DNA of 64,000 nucleotides. Origin: G963674835 sp963674835. Its GTDB lineage: Bacteria > Planctomycetota > Planctomycetia > Pirellulales > Thermoguttaceae. The position numbers and the translations under genes are program-made. The notes beneath the pieces were generated by a model. That model was given only the letters and a program-made list of their open reading frames with translations. It was not told where the DNA came from and searched no databases. The DNA lies in the NCBI GenBank assembly GCA_963674835.2, contig CAXXKC010000003.1, positions 1,488,001 to 1,552,000 on the forward strand, written 5' to 3'. Of this stretch, positions 34,371-43,675 are shown piece by piece; positions within the stretch are counted from its first letter, which is position 1; each line of letters begins with the position of its first letter.

Positions 34371-34742
34371 GCCGGTCCTTTCAAAATGCAGTGAAGTCGT
34401 CGGGTCGTGTTCAGCCGAGTAGAACAAGCAGCCGGCAAAGATGGCCTGCTGATGGATGAACTGCGCTGAAGACGTTCTCCCGAACCCTGGATTTTAGACC
34501 TTTGGAAAATACTCCACAAGGGGGAGGCGGCACGCTGGTCGATCGCTGGAGCCAGCGTTGCGTGGCGATTCGCTGGTGGGGCTCGCTGCGCTTGGCCCAC
34601 CCTACGTCTGGGGCGAGCGTTGCGTGGAGCGGGCGGAGAGCGGCGGGTGTTTGTGGTTGGCGGAGGTTCCTCTTGTTCGGCGCGAACATTCGCCTAAAAT
34701 GGCTGTCTTTCCAGAACAAAGGACCTTGCCTGAGTATTTGCC
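34371..34742. other. Divergent region between yhaM-like gene and proS, with repeats
   Basis: 372 bp. It contains a 12-bp direct repeat AGCGTTGCGTGG at 34554-34565 and 34616-34627. Between these lies a hairpin-forming stretch GGTGGGGCTCGCTGCGCTTG whose GGTGGG pairs with CCCACC at 34596-34601. Such GTGGG...CCCAC units look like short dispersed palindromes. Promoters for both genes should lie here, but I cannot place them with confidence. Confidence 0.5.
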
Positions 34743-36506
34743 ATGCGTTGGAGCCAAACGCTTATCCCCACGATGAAAGAGACGCCCGAGGGGGCGGAAA
34801 TTCCCAGTCACGTACTCATGTTGCGGGCTGGCCTGGTGAGTCAGGTGATGGCGGGGGCTTATACGTATCTGCCCCTGGGGCTGCGTTCGCTGCGGAAGGC
34901 GGAGAGGATCGTGCGGGAGGAGATGGACGCGGCGGGGGCGGTGGAGCTGTTGATGTCGGCGCTGACGCCGCTGTCGCTGTGGGAGCAGACGGGCCGGGTG
35001 CAGGCGTTTGGCGACGTGCTGATTCAGTTCGCGGTGCGACGGCAGAACCGCAAGGTGCAAATGGCGCTGGGACCGACGCATGAGGAAGTGATCACGGAGT
35101 TGGTGTCGCGCTATATATCGAGCTATCGGCAGCTGCCGATCACGCTCTACCAGATTCAGACCAAGTTTCGCAACGAGGAACGTCCGCGTTTTGGCGTGTT
35201 GCGGACCAGCGAGTTTCTGATGAAGGACGCGTATAGCTTCGATCCATCGGTGGAGGCATTGGGGAAGAGCTACGAGAAGATGTACGCGGCGTATTGCCGT
35301 ATTTTCGATCGGTGCGGGCTGCGGTACTTGCCCGTGGAGGCCGAGAGCGGCCCGATCGGCGGCGACGCGAGTCACGAGTTCATGATCCCGGCCGAAAACG
35401 GCGAGGACGTGATCGTGCACTGCGAGGAGTGCGGTTACGCGGCGAACCTGGAACGGGCGGAGATCGGCCCCCGGGGCGTCGTGCGGCCGAACGTACCGCT
35501 GGAGACGGTAGCGAAAGTGGCCACACCCAACGTGGGCTCGATCGTGCAGGTGTGCAATTTGCTGAAGTGCCAGCCCCAGCAGATGATCAAGACGCTGATC
35601 TACCTGGTCGACGAGAAACCGGTGGCGGTGCTGTTGCGGGGCGATCACGACGCGAACGAGAACAAGATTCGGCGCGTGGCGAAGGCGCAGTCGATTCGGC
35701 TGGCGGATTCGGACGTGATCCAACAGGTGACCGGCGCCCCGGTGGGTTTTGCCGGGCCCGTGGGGATGAAGCAGCCGATCCCGATTCTCGCCGACGAGGA
35801 CGTGCGAGGCATCGCCAACGGCATTACGGGGGCCAACGAGGCCGACTCGCACCTGACGGGCGTGAACCTGGACCGCGATTTCCAGGTGGATCAGTTCGGC
35901 GACCTGCGGAACGCGGTGGATGAGGACCCCTGCCCTCGCTGCAACGCAAGGCTGTCGATGCGTCATGCCATCGAGGTGGGCCACGTATTCAAGCTGGGGA
36001 CCAAGTATTCAGAGGCGCTGGCGGCACGCTTCCTGGACGCCGAAGAGAAGCAGCACGCGGTCATCATGGGCTGCTACGGGATCGGCATCAATCGCATTCT
36101 CGCAGGACTGATCGAAACGAACCACGACGCCAACGGCATCGTGTGGCCGGTTGCGTTGGCCCCCTATGAGGTCGTTCTGGCACCGTTGAAGATCAGCGAC
36201 GCGGCGACGATGGAGATGGCCGAGCAGTTGCACGACCAGTTGTCGGCAGCAGGAATCGACGTGCTGCTGGACGACCGCGATCAACGGGCGGGCGTGAAGT
36301 TCAAGGACGCCGACCTGCTGGGCATTCCGCTGCGGGTGGTGATTGGGGAGCGGGGCCTGAAGCAAGGCCAACTCGAGGTGAAGTGGCGATGGGACGCAGA
36401 TCCGCAGATGATCGCTTCGGCGACCGCCATCGAGACGATCGCCGAAGCGATCTGCGAGGAACGTTCGACCGGTCAACGTTTCAGCCAGTGGCAGAAATCA
36501 CGATAG
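34743..36506 (+). CDS. proS: Prolyl-tRNA synthetase (bacterial type, with editing domain)
   Basis: A 587-residue class IIa synthetase. Motif 1 region is AGAYTYLPLGLRSLRKAERIVREEM, motif 2 is QTKFRNEERPRFGVLRTSEF, and motif 3 is GCYGIGINRILAGLIE. Between motifs 2 and 3 sits the INS/YbaK-type editing insertion (about 220-400, with LIYLVDEKPVAVLLRGDHDANENKI and GAPVGFAGPVG) that deacylates Ala-tRNA-Pro. The anticodon-binding domain ends LKQGQLEVKWRWDADPQ. An R2 repeat begins 15 bp after the stop. Confidence 0.96.
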   Translation: MRWSQTLIPTMKETPEGAEIPSHVLMLRAGLVSQVMAGAYTYLPLGLRSLRKAERIVREEMDAAGAVELLMSALTPLSLWEQTGRVQAFGDVLIQFAVRRQNRKVQMALGPTHEEVITELVSRYISSYRQLPITLYQIQTKFRNEERPRFGVLRTSEFLMKDAYSFDPSVEALGKSYEKMYAAYCRIFDRCGLRYLPVEAESGPIGGDASHEFMIPAENGEDVIVHCEECGYAANLERAEIGPRGVVRPNVPLETVAKVATPNVGSIVQVCNLLKCQPQQMIKTLIYLVDEKPVAVLLRGDHDANENKIRRVAKAQSIRLADSDVIQQVTGAPVGFAGPVGMKQPIPILADEDVRGIANGITGANEADSHLTGVNLDRDFQVDQFGDLRNAVDEDPCPRCNARLSMRHAIEVGHVFKLGTKYSEALAARFLDAEEKQHAVIMGCYGIGINRILAGLIETNHDANGIVWPVALAPYEVVLAPLKISDAATMEMAEQLHDQLSAAGIDVLLDDRDQRAGVKFKDADLLGIPLRVVIGERGLKQGQLEVKWRWDADPQMIASATAIETIAEAICEERSTGQRFSQWQKSR

Positions 36507-37020
36507 GCGGACCAGTGCTCAGTCAAACCTTGAGCTTGGGGTGCCGCTGCTGGCGTGTCCAGCAGTTCCAATGGGTTACGGAAGACTCGACCCGTGTTCT
36601 TTGACCATGACAGAGCACTAGGGGGCTTCGGGCTGCCGGGAAGCCTGTCTTTCGATCAAACTGCTGCGCGAAGCTTCGATGTGGCATAACCCATCGACTG
36701 GGGTAATGATTCGCTCTTTTACCCATCTCCTGCGTTCTCTGCAGTGATTGTGCGTCGGGACGCGCAAACGTTCGCATCGGGACGCTTGCGAAAGTCTTGA
36801 TCGACCTATCGCATGTGAGATTTCGCTAGTCGATACAACCGGCACAATCGCTTCTTCTGGACCTTCGGCAAAGTTTTGGGGGGTGGCAGTGAGATAGGGT
36901 CTAAGTAGCGGGACGACCCGACGGCATTTGTCCTTTGCCCGAGCGATTTGCGCGTGGCGGCACGCATTCGAATGGTGGGCCAAACTTCGATTCGGCAAAG
37001 CCGACAGAAAGAGGATTGCG
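36507..37020. other. Gap with R2 repeat, upstream of the LEPR-XLL gene
   Basis: 514 bp. R2 copy 1 occupies 36522-36621. The remaining about 400 bp are less GC-rich near 36620-36900, show no coding pattern, and probably hold the promoter region of the large extracellular protein. A small CGGCAAAGCCG hairpin (about 36993-37003) and the ribosome binding site AAAGAGG lie just before the ATG at 37021. Confidence 0.5.
36522..36621 (+). repeat. R2 repeat, copy 1 (100 bp)
   Basis: It is closely similar to 41300-41398, from GTCAAACCTTGAGCTTGGGG through a CTGCTGG...CCAGCAG hairpin and CCAATGGGTTACGGAAGACT to CAGAGCACTAG. It ends in CTAG and starts 15 bp after the proS stop. Confidence 0.85.
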
Positions 37021-40000
37021 ATGTCTCGCAGCGCGAAGCGAAGGTTTCCGCGTCAATCTCACAAATCGCCTCATCCCAGAAGAAGGCCGCTGCGGCTGGA
37101 GCCGCTCGAAACGAGGATCGCCTTGAGCGGCGTCACGGTCGCTGGGCTCTCGCCGGACGACGGGTCCAGTGCACTCGTCCTGGAGGGCGCGCAGTCGTTG
37201 CCGCTGGCTGATCCCAGCGGGCTGCTGCCGCCGGCCAATATCACGCTGGGCTGGTCGAGCAAGGCCCAAATGGCCGACTGTCTGGCGTTCGATTTCGGCG
37301 ACCAATCGCTGGCAGACTTGAGCTGGCAAGTGCTCGAAAACGGCCTGCCGATCGCGGTGGACACGCAACTGTACAATGGCGGCACCTCGTGGAACCTGGC
37401 GAACCAGCATTGGGAGACCGAGATCGCCGCCAAGGAGTTTGCGCCGGGCCAAATGTCGCCTGTCGTGCTGCCCACTTTTTGGGCCTATTCCCTTCGCGCT
37501 CAGACGGCGGGCAACAGGTACGAGATTCAGATCATCCGTCGAGACCCGACGACGCACGAGATAGTCGAGACGACGACAGCGCAGGCGGGCTATGGGCAGT
37601 TCAAGGGGGCTACCGCCGATTGCGTCAACGAAACCCAGACGGGCACGATCACCCTGCTGGAACTCGATCTGGACGATCGCAGCTTCGCCAAGCCGGAGTT
37701 CGCCGGGGTGGCCGGCGCGCGGGCCTACCAGGGCGAGCAACTATCCACCCTGATTCTCGACGCCGGCACGAAGGTGAATCTGACGATTGGCGACCTGGGA
37801 TTTCGCATCGCGTCCATGGGATCCGCCCAGCCCTTGCCCGATTTGAAGCAGGCCTCGTTCAGCGTGACGGCGAACCGCGAGGGGGTCATCACGACCGAAC
37901 TGTCGCCTGTGGTCGAGAACAAGTGCACGCTCACCATCGACACGGCAGTCCTGGCCGGCAATGGAGGAATGGTCTCGCTCTGCATTCGCAACACGAACCC
38001 GGGCTCGACGGATGCGGACAGAACGGCCCCTCGCTACCTCGGCATCATCGTCAAGGATCGCGACGGGAACGTGCCTGCCTCGCCGGAAACGCTGACCATC
38101 GGGGCCGTGAACGAGAACAGCTCGCAAGCCCAACAGTTCTTTCGCGGCGATGCAATCACCGGCGCGAGCGCCAACCCAGTTGGATTCCAGCAATACGACA
38201 GCCAGTACATCTATCTGAACGGCGGGCCGATGAAGCTGCCTGACGGAGGCACCAACGGGAATGCGTGGAGGACCAGCAGCGGCGGCTACGACGGAAAGAA
38301 GCTGATCCAGTCGGTCCGGGAAAGCATGAAATTCGGCGCCGTGCCGACCGTCGTCTACTACAACGTCATGTGCCCGAACGAGAGCCAGCAGATCGCGCTT
38401 GACAACATCAAGAATGAGACCTTCATGGTGGAGTATTTCAAGGATCTCAAGTTCACGATCGAGACGATCCGTTCGGCCGCCAACGGCGCCACCGTTGCTT
38501 TGGTGATCGAGCCGGACTTCCTGGCCTACATGATGCAGTCGGCGCGGACAAGCTCAGGGGGATACAACGACCCCGACACGATCCAAGCAATGACCCATGC
38601 CGCGTACACGGCCGGTCTGTTGCCCGACCCCGGCGCGGGCAACCGCCTGCCGGACACGCTGCCCGGGTTGGTCGAGGCGATCAACCGAGGCGTGCGTTAT
38701 CTTGCCACAACGACGGAAGGCACGACCGACCCGCCGTTGAATCTTGAGTACGGCTGGAAATTCAACCTCTGGGCCTATGACGTGGCCGATGTACCCAGCC
38801 TCATGAAGGCCACCGACGACAACCGCCTGAAATGGGACGCCGGCCGGACGGCGATAGCTGGCGCCGCCGAGGCGGTGGCCGCTTGGTACGTGAAAGCGGG
38901 CATCCTGACGGGCGAAACCGGCCAGACCATGGACTTCATTGCCCTCGACAAGTATGGCACCGACGGCGGTGCTACGGGCAGCGGATACCCCCAGACCACC
39001 CCCGGCTACACCGACCCGGCGGCGGGCAACTATTTCTATAACGCCGACCATTGGAACAACTACCTGCTGTATGCGAAGACGCTGCACGAACAGCTCAATG
39101 ACCTACCGGTAAGGCTTTGGCAGATTCCCGTAGGCCACGTCAATCAATCGACCTACGCCGTGGACGGCCAGCAGGTCTCGCCGTTGGCCAACATCGATAA
39201 GAAATGGGAAGACTCGGCCGTTGACTTCTTCTTCGGCGATACCTTCTCGGGCAAGTCGGCCGGGCGAGACGAGGCCGCGGCCGTGCAGTTCTTCAGGACC
39301 GATACGCTCGGCACCGTGGTGACGTACGACGAGCAGACGCAAGAGATCACCTGGAGCAGCCAGATGAAGGCCGCGGCGGAGGCCGGCGTCCAGATGATCA
39401 TGTTCGGGCCCGGACTGGCCGGCAGCACGCAGGGCGGCGGTTATTCGACTGACCCTCCCTTGGATGACTGGTTCTGGGCGTCGAAGACCAAGGACTACTA
39501 CGTCGCCGGCGCGCTGTTCATCGAAAGACCGAGCGTGGTCCTCAACATGGCCGCGGAACAGAGTGCGACGACCGGCAACCGGGAGATTCACTTTACCGTG
39601 GCGTTCAGCCATGCGGTGAGCGGCTTTGACGCGGAACGCGTGACCCTGAACGGAACGACCGAAACCATCACGGGCGCCACGATCGGCGTCGAAGCGATCG
39701 TCGACGGCGTCGAATACGACGTGACGGTTACGCTCAGAGACAGCGCGAGCACTTGCGTAGGCGACGTTTCCGCCACCATCGCCGCGGAAATGGTCCAGGA
39801 CAAGGACGGCAACCGCAATTTCGCCTCTACCAGCACGGCCAACACCGTTCACTACGCCCCCAACACGATTGCCGGGCTGGGAAAATCGAATACCGCTGAG
39901 GTCCTGGATGGAGGCGAGCCTCTTCCGGGCGTACACGTGTCTCTGACGAGCACGATTGCCGGCACATTCGCCGAGAGAACCACCTCAACGGACGCCAGTG

Positions 40001-41196
40001 GGCACTATCAGTTCGAGAACGTTCCGGACGGCACCTACCAGGTAACGGTAATCCCTCCCGGCGCATGCCTCGACACCGGCTCGCACTCCACCACGGTCAT
40101 CGCTGATGGCAGTCAGACTTATGAGGCCGATTTTTCCTTCGGCGCACTGAAACCCAGTTGCATCCCCAACCGCATGATGGTGACGTCGAGCCTTCCGGTC
40201 GGATCGGTCCAATGGCGTGCGGTTGTGCAAGAGGCGTTGAACTTCGGCGAGGGAACGGGCAGCACGAGTGTGGCCGAGGCCAGTGTGCCGGCACCCGTGC
40301 AGTACCTGGTTCTCAGTCCGCAGGAGGCAAGCCCGGCGTCGTCCGCGGCGGTTGCAGACGACCTGCACGCAATAAACGTTGGACTCGCGGCGATCGATGC
40401 CGAGCCGGAACCAACCGAGCGGGTGAGCGTTGGCTCGGGGGGCGTATTGCTCGATGCGCCGGTTGATACGATGGGTGAGGTAACCACGGCAACACCCATC
40501 GAAGCTCAAGCGGACGCCCAACGGAGGCCCGTTGTCGTGTCAGCCGTTGTCGCAATCGTGACGTCGCCGGACGTACCCTCGGCCGAGGCAGGTGGCATCG
40601 ACGCGAGAGACACGGTGGTCATACAGGCAGCCGGTGAGCCGGACCAGCCTGCGGGACTGGCGGCTCTTCCGACCGTGGCTTCGGCCAACGCTCCAACGGC
40701 GAGTGTCGCTGAGCTGGACGTTGCGGCGCCGGTGCACGCACAGTGTGTGGTCCAGCCGAAACTGCTCACTCAGGCGGTCGTTGCCCCGATTGTTGAAGAG
40801 GCTATCGAGCGTTGGGAGGCTGCCGGATTGGATCAGGAATGGTTGTCGAAGATGCAGAACGCGACATTCCTGTTCGTCAATCTGGACGGTACGTCTTTGG
40901 GTATGGCCCAAGGCAATAGGATCTGGCTCGACAACGACGCCGCCGGCCGTGGATGGTTCGTGGACTTCACGCCCGCGGACGACAACGAATTCCGATACGC
41001 AGACGCCGACCGCCCGCTGCAGGCCGTCGACCCGCAGGCGGTGGATCGGATCGATCTGCTCACTGTGGTTGCGCACGAGCTGGGACATGTTGCCGGCTTG
41101 GAGGATTCGGAAGCGAGCGGTTTGATGGAGGCGAGCCTGAAAACGGGCTTGCGTTTTTGGCCCACTGTTCACGATGCGGTGTTGGCAAGCCTCTAA
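37021..41196 (+). CDS. Giant extracellular LEPR-XLL protein: hydrolase-like barrel, Ig-like and SdrD_B-like domains, C-terminal metzincin-like domain
   Basis: 1391 residues. A basic N-terminus ends in LEPLETRIALS (26-36), the LEPR-XLL-type motif that marks planctomycete surface and secreted proteins. Residues about 37-380 are beta-rich. About 400-840 look like a TIM-barrel hydrolase (VVYYNVMCPNES, VALVIEPDF near 497, FIALDKYGTDGG, WQIPVGHVN). An Ig-like domain follows (IHFTVAFSHAVSGFDAERVTLNG), then an SdrD_B/Cna-B-like repeat (LPGVHVSLTS...YQFENVPDGTYQVTV), then about 200 Ala/Val/Pro-rich residues. The C-terminal domain has HELGHVAGLED (about 1352-1362), a metzincin HExxHxxGxxD zinc site. 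The ATG at 37021 follows AAAGAGG. Substrate unknown. Confidence 0.85.
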   Translation: MSRSAKRRFPRQSHKSPHPRRRPLRLEPLETRIALSGVTVAGLSPDDGSSALVLEGAQSLPLADPSGLLPPANITLGWSSKAQMADCLAFDFGDQSLADLSWQVLENGLPIAVDTQLYNGGTSWNLANQHWETEIAAKEFAPGQMSPVVLPTFWAYSLRAQTAGNRYEIQIIRRDPTTHEIVETTTAQAGYGQFKGATADCVNETQTGTITLLELDLDDRSFAKPEFAGVAGARAYQGEQLSTLILDAGTKVNLTIGDLGFRIASMGSAQPLPDLKQASFSVTANREGVITTELSPVVENKCTLTIDTAVLAGNGGMVSLCIRNTNPGSTDADRTAPRYLGIIVKDRDGNVPASPETLTIGAVNENSSQAQQFFRGDAITGASANPVGFQQYDSQYIYLNGGPMKLPDGGTNGNAWRTSSGGYDGKKLIQSVRESMKFGAVPTVVYYNVMCPNESQQIALDNIKNETFMVEYFKDLKFTIETIRSAANGATVALVIEPDFLAYMMQSARTSSGGYNDPDTIQAMTHAAYTAGLLPDPGAGNRLPDTLPGLVEAINRGVRYLATTTEGTTDPPLNLEYGWKFNLWAYDVADVPSLMKATDDNRLKWDAGRTAIAGAAEAVAAWYVKAGILTGETGQTMDFIALDKYGTDGGATGSGYPQTTPGYTDPAAGNYFYNADHWNNYLLYAKTLHEQLNDLPVRLWQIPVGHVNQSTYAVDGQQVSPLANIDKKWEDSAVDFFFGDTFSGKSAGRDEAAAVQFFRTDTLGTVVTYDEQTQEITWSSQMKAAAEAGVQMIMFGPGLAGSTQGGGYSTDPPLDDWFWASKTKDYYVAGALFIERPSVVLNMAAEQSATTGNREIHFTVAFSHAVSGFDAERVTLNGTTETITGATIGVEAIVDGVEYDVTVTLRDSASTCVGDVSATIAAEMVQDKDGNRNFASTSTANTVHYAPNTIAGLGKSNTAEVLDGGEPLPGVHVSLTSTIAGTFAERTTSTDASGHYQFENVPDGTYQVTVIPPGACLDTGSHSTTVIADGSQTYEADFSFGALKPSCIPNRMMVTSSLPVGSVQWRAVVQEALNFGEGTGSTSVAEASVPAPVQYLVLSPQEASPASSAAVADDLHAINVGLAAIDAEPEPTERVSVGSGGVLLDAPVDTMGEVTTATPIEAQADAQRRPVVVSAVVAIVTSPDVPSAEAGGIDARDTVVIQAAGEPDQPAGLAALPTVASANAPTASVAELDVAAPVHAQCVVQPKLLTQAVVAPIVEEAIERWEAAGLDQEWLSKMQNATFLFVNLDGTSLGMAQGNRIWLDNDAAGRGWFVDFTPADDNEFRYADADRPLQAVDPQAVDRIDLLTVVAHELGHVAGLEDSEASGLMEASLKTGLRFWPTVHDAVLASL

Positions 41197-41299
41197 ACAG
41201 AACCGCAGAAGCCCAAGGACGTCGCCAGGTCCAGAACGGCGCAATGGTTGACGATCTTCGCCCCCCGCTTCGCTTCTGCGCGGAGCTATCCAGTCGTCT

Positions 41300-41398
41300 G
41301 TCAAGCCTTGATCTTGGGGTACCACTGCGGGCTTGTCCAGCAGTGCCAATGGGTTACGGAAGACTCGACCCGTGTTTCTGACCACGGCAGAGCACGAG
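41300..41398 (+). repeat. R2 repeat, copy 2 (99 bp)
   Basis: Matches 36522-36621 along its full length. The hairpin arms here read CACTGC...GCAGTG. Its last four bases, CGAG, coincide with the first four bases of R1 copy E. Confidence 0.85.
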
Positions 41399-41491
41399 TG
41401 CGTGTCGCACTTGATTGTAGTCCTGGTGGCGGCGTGAATCTACGGCTTCAAAAGCGCAATACACGCTTCACATACGCCGAATGCGCTCTAG
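41395..41491 (+). repeat. R1 element copy E (97 bp)
   Basis: It begins CGAGTGCGTGTCGCACTTGA and ends GAATGCGCTCTAG, 12 bp from the stop of the nucleoside transporter gene. Confidence 0.8.
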
Positions 41492-41503
41492 ACGACGCGG
41501 GCG

Positions 41504-42709
41504 TTACTGGAGGAGCATTCCTGCGACGGTGGCCGTCATGAAGGTGGCCATGGCCCCGCCGATCATGGCGCGGAGGCCGTAGCGAGCGAAGACTTCGCGG
41601 CGCGAGGGGACGAGGCTGCCGATACCGCCGATCTGCACGGCGACGGAAGCGAAATTCGCAAAGCCGCACAAGGCGTAGGTGGCGATCGTGAAGGATCGGG
41701 GCGAGATCTGGTGGCGGAGCTGAACGAGATCGGAGTAGGCCAGGAACTCGTTGAGCACGATCTTCTTTCCCAGCAGCATGCCGACGTAGCTGGCGTCTTT
41801 CCACTCGATTCCCATGATCCAGGCGATCGGGGAGCAAATCCAGCCAAGGATGCGCTCCAGGGACAAGGCAGGCCCACCGAGATAGGCCGAGAGGGACAAC
41901 AGGGAGTTGAGGACGGCGATCAGGGCGATGAAGGCGATGAGCATGGCGCCGACATTGAGGGCGAGGCGGAGTCCGTCGGCGGCGCCGCGACAGGCGGCAT
42001 CGAGCACGTTGACGGCCTCGTGAGGCACGTCGATGACGACACGTCCCTTGCTCGGTGAGGCTTCCGTCTCGGGGACCATGATCTTGGCGATGACCAGCGA
42101 CGCGGGCGCGGCCATGAGGGAGGCGGCGAGGAGATGGCCGGCGTCGATGCCCATGCTTACGTAGGCGGCCATGACGCCGCCGGCCACGGTGCCCATGCCG
42201 GCGGTCATCATGGCCACGATCTCGGAACGGGTCATGGTCTCGAGGTACGGGCGGATGGCCAGGGGCGATTCGGTCATGCCGACGAAGATCTCGGCGGCCG
42301 TAGCCAGGGACTCGGTGCCGGAAGTATCCATGACGCGGACCATGATCCAGGCCATAGCTTTGACGATGCGCTGCATCAGGCCGAGATAGAAGAGGGTCGA
42401 CATGAGGGCGGAGAAGAAGATGATGGTCGGCAGCACGCGGAAGGCGACGAGGTGGTGCTCCAGGGCGTCGGGGCCGAAGACGAACCGAGCGCCGAAGTCG
42501 GAGCAGTCGATGAGTCCGGTGATGACCTGACGGGCACCATCGAAGACCACACGGCCGGGCGCGGTCCAGAGGAGGATAGCGCCGAGGATGAACTGGAGTG
42601 CCACGCCGCTGACGATAAGGCGGAAGTTCATCTTCCAGCGATTCTCGGAGATGAGCCAGGCAACGGCGAGAACTGCGAGCAATCCGACTAGGCTGATCAA
42701 GCGGTGCAT
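41504..42709 (-). CDS. nupC: Concentrative nucleoside transporter (NupC/CNT family)
   Basis: 401 residues, about ten membrane segments, an inner-membrane nucleoside:cation symporter. CNT motifs include GVALQFILGAILLWT, FVFGPDALEHHLVAFRVLPTIIFFSAL, GMTESPLAIRPYLETMTRSE (Gln/Glu binding region variant) and LLGKKIVLNEFLAYSDL, CGFANFASVAVQIGGIGSLVPSRR. The ATG at 42709 with AAGGTAGG upstream is preferred to an extension of 48 codons without family likeness. It is divergent from the TetR gene and monocistronic, so no nucleoside-use genes accompany it. Confidence 0.92.
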   Translation of the reverse strand: MHRLISLVGLLAVLAVAWLISENRWKMNFRLIVSGVALQFILGAILLWTAPGRVVFDGARQVITGLIDCSDFGARFVFGPDALEHHLVAFRVLPTIIFFSALMSTLFYLGLMQRIVKAMAWIMVRVMDTSGTESLATAAEIFVGMTESPLAIRPYLETMTRSEIVAMMTAGMGTVAGGVMAAYVSMGIDAGHLLAASLMAAPASLVIAKIMVPETEASPSKGRVVIDVPHEAVNVLDAACRGAADGLRLALNVGAMLIAFIALIAVLNSLLSLSAYLGGPALSLERILGWICSPIAWIMGIEWKDASYVGMLLGKKIVLNEFLAYSDLVQLRHQISPRSFTIATYALCGFANFASVAVQIGGIGSLVPSRREVFARYGLRAMIGGAMATFMTATVAGMLLQ

Positions 42710-42908
42710 GGGCCTACCTTGCCATTCTCTGGCGATCCCCCCTATTCGGTGATGGAAATGTGCCGCCCCATCATAGTAGTCCGAGGGGTGAGTTGCCAGA
42801 GCGGCCAGCGATCGCGGCCCATCACCACCCGTTATGGTGATAATCTGGAGCAACCTGCGGATATGTGCGGAATAGTGACGTTGACTTGTGCCGGGGAATT
42901 TGGTCTAG

Positions 42909-42914
42909 TACAAT
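42909..42914 (+). promoter_or_regulatory. Candidate -10 box for the TetR-efflux operon
   Basis: TACAAT lies 30 bp before the TetR ATG. TTGTGC at 42886-42891 is 17 bases upstream, and a better -35 (TTGACT, 42881) is 22 bases away. The call rests on the -10 box and its position. Confidence 0.3.
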
Positions 42915-42943
42915 TTAAGCGCGTGCTTGAATCGAGTGTTTTA

Positions 42944-43621
42944 ATGAGCTCTGATCTAACCAGTCTGGAAACCCGATCCCGTTTGCTGGAAGCGGCGGCC
43001 GACGTTTTTGTCGAGTTTGGCTATCGCAGCGCCACGCTTCGGGAGATCTGCCGTCGAGCGCGGGCCAACAACGCGGCGGTGAATTACCATTTCCGCGACA
43101 AGCAGAGTCTGTACTTGGCGGTGGTGGAGCATTTGCTGAAGCAGAGTGAAGATCAGGCACAGGTGTGGGATTACGATTCGGCGGCTCCGCCGGAGGAGCG
43201 GCTGCGGGAGTTTCTACGGAAGATGCTGCAACGTTTGCTGGGATCGGGCCGTCCGACGCGGCTGCTGAAGTTGATCACGCGGGAGATGGTCGAGCCTACA
43301 CCGGGGATGGACTTGATGGTGGAGATCGGCATTCGGCCGGTTAATCGAGCGGTGAGCCGGATCGTTGCGGATCTGTTAGGCGCGGAGGCAGACGATCAGC
43401 TGGTCGAAGACTGCGCGAGCAGCGTGATGTCACAGTGCGCCTCGTACCATTATTCGCGGGCGATCATCGAGCGATTGGGCCGGTACAGCACGTACGATGA
43501 GGCGACCATCGAGCATCTGGTGGATCACGTGGCGGAGTTTTCGCTGGGCGGGATTCGCGCGTTGGCGCAACAGCGTCTTGATGAGAGTGTTCCCATTGGA
43601 AACGAAGGAAAAAGAGCTTGA
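42944..43621 (+). CDS. TetR-family regulator (CecR-like, DUF1956 C-terminal domain)
   Basis: 225 residues. The N-terminal helix-turn-helix is SRLLEAAADVFVEFGYRSATLREICRRARANNAAVNYHFRDKQSLY. The C-terminal domain (EERLREFLRKMLQRLLG, then REMVEPTPGMDLMVE, YHYSRAIIERLG) is the CecR/YbiH type. In E. coli that protein represses a neighbouring HlyD and export pump, as the genes directly downstream here would suggest. The ATG at 42944 is chosen; an in-frame GTG at 42923 is possible. Confidence 0.88.
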   Translation: MSSDLTSLETRSRLLEAAADVFVEFGYRSATLREICRRARANNAAVNYHFRDKQSLYLAVVEHLLKQSEDQAQVWDYDSAAPPEERLREFLRKMLQRLLGSGRPTRLLKLITREMVEPTPGMDLMVEIGIRPVNRAVSRIVADLLGAEADDQLVEDCASSVMSQCASYHYSRAIIERLGRYSTYDEATIEHLVDHVAEFSLGGIRALAQQRLDESVPIGNEGKRA

Positions 43622-43675
43622 AGCCTACCCAGAAACTGCGGTTGAGCTTTGGGCGAAGTTAAGGAGAGGCAGAGG

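Larger units (their letters stand above)
41197..41503. other. Convergent gap filled by R2 and R1
   Basis: 307 bp between the LEPR-XLL gene stop and the nucleoside transporter stop. R2 copy 2 (41300-41398) and R1 copy E (41395-41491) occupy most of it and abut at a 4-base CGAG. No gene is present. Confidence 0.7.
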
